This document shows positions 63,351 through 64,000 of a stretch of 64,000 bases of DNA, one piece after another. The notes beneath the pieces are model-generated. The model did not search any database. It was not told where the DNA came from and saw nothing but the letters and a program-made list of their open reading frames with translations. Source of the DNA: Methylophilus sp. (GTDB lineage: Bacteria; Pseudomonadota; Gammaproteobacteria; Burkholderiales; Methylophilaceae); assembly GCF_008015755.1 (NCBI RefSeq), contig NZ_SSGF01000018.1, positions 186,001-250,000 of the forward strand, in the 5' to 3' direction. Both the position numbers and the translations under genes were made by a program. Every line of letters begins with the position of its first letter. The first letter of the stretch is position 1.

Positions 63351-64000
63351 ATGAACGCTAACTCACACCCACGCCTGCGTCAAGTTTCAGTGGCGATTTT
63401 ACTGGCAGCGTTAAGCATGCAAGCCATGGCCGAAGAAGAAGCCCTGCCTGAATACACCTTCATGGACGCGATTAAAACCGGCAAGAACATGACGAGCTTT
63501 AGATTGCGTTATGAGAATGTACAGCAGGATGGTTTGCAACCACCGACCTTACCCAATGGCACAGCCAACCCAGGGGCAACACAAGACCTGAAAGATGCCA
63601 ACGCATTGACGATGCGCAGCCTGATTGGCTGGCAAACGGCGCCCTACCATAACTTTAGCTTTGCAGCGCAACTGATTAATGTGTCCAAACTGACAGACAA
63701 CTTTAACGATAGCACCAACAGCACGCTGACCAATAGTGTGTCTAACCAGGCGGGCAAGATTGAATACGCCAAGGTGGTAGACCCTGACTACACTGGCCTC
63801 AACCAGTTATTTGTCGAGTGGACTGGCATTAAAAATACCCGTGTGCGTGCGGGTCGCCAACAAGTGAATCTGGATAACGTGCGCTTTATCGGTGATATTG
63901 CTTTCCGTCAGGTCATGCAAGTGTTTGATGGCGTGTCGATTTTCAACAAAACCATTCCAGACACCGAAATTTTTCTGGCGCACTTTGAAAGCCTGGAGCA
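63351..64000 (+). CDS. Alginate-export-type outer membrane porin, N-terminal part (cut by window edge)
   Basis: 216 codons are visible from ATG at 63351, with a GGAG ribosome site; the frame runs off the right edge. A signal peptide (HPRLRQVSVAILLAALSMQAMAEEE) is followed by DAIKTGKNMTSFRLRYENVQQDG and RSLIGWQTAPYHNFSFAAQLINVSKL, the start of a beta-barrel of the alginate_exp (AlgE-like) group. Such porins often sit in nitrate uptake clusters, so it may bring nitrate across the outer membrane; this is an inference. Its end and neighbours lie outside the window. Confidence 0.8.
   Translation, partial: MNANSHPRLRQVSVAILLAALSMQAMAEEEALPEYTFMDAIKTGKNMTSFRLRYENVQQDGLQPPTLPNGTANPGATQDLKDANALTMRSLIGWQTAPYHNFSFAAQLINVSKLTDNFNDSTNSTLTNSVSNQAGKIEYAKVVDPDYTGLNQLFVEWTGIKNTRVRAGRQQVNLDNVRFIGDIAFRQVMQVFDGVSIFNKTIPDTEIFLAHFESLE

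Overview
The window is chromosomal DNA from a Gram-negative betaproteobacterium. Gene order and protein flavour (icd and cspA next to type IV pilus genes; murU-amgK opposite lptD-surA-pdxA-rsmA; leuS-lptE-holA-proA-nadD; a NIT-ANTAR regulator ahead of nrtABC) suggest a methylotroph of the Methylophilaceae. That placement is inferred from gene content; no rRNA or marker comparison was possible.

Layout. 1-4.2 kb: the end of icd, a cold-shock gene and pilB-pilC. 4.2-9.8 kb, minus strand: dsbC, two ubiquinone-biosynthesis hydroxylases with pepP, and two small conserved unknowns. 9.9-19.6 kb: a diguanylate cyclase, a PsiE-like membrane protein, peptidoglycan recycling (amgK-murU), outer-membrane biogenesis (lptD-surA) with pdxA and rsmA, then adk. 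19.6-28.3 kb: a TonB-dependent receptor and the leuS-lptE-holA-proA-nadD run. 28.4-31.1 kb is an AT-rich accessory patch (a DUF4238 protein, a RES-Xre toxin-antitoxin pair with twin operators, a small unknown). 31.2-35.7 kb: class Ia ribonucleotide reductase (nrdA, nrdB, ferredoxin), whose leader holds a cobalamin riboswitch and whose promoter overlaps NrdR-type boxes. 36-42 kb: a FadL-type porin, divergent metE/metR, and hflX.

42-44 kb is a second accessory patch: a frameshifted orphan VapB-type antitoxin, a BrnT/BrnA pair, and a REP-associated tyrosine transposase bracketed by two identical inverted 29-bp REP hairpins. 44-58.4 kb carries two complete tripartite RND efflux systems on opposite strands, separated by a TetR regulator with a perfect palindromic operator and a KefB-like antiporter. 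58.5-64 kb is a nitrate uptake locus: a NIT-ANTAR antiterminator, an NtrC-like site, a sigma-54 promoter, a leader with an antiterminator hairpin overlapping a strong terminator, nrtA-nrtB-nrtC/D, and the start of an alginate-export-type porin.

The most interesting material is regulatory: the stacked control of nrdAB (NrdR plus B12 riboswitch), the stacked control of nitrate uptake (NtrC/sigma-54 plus ANTAR antitermination), and the self-contained REP/transposase unit. I did not find a clearly unprecedented multi-gene system. The least understood genes are the DUF4238 protein, two small hypotheticals, and the ferredoxin with an unexplained C-terminal tail.
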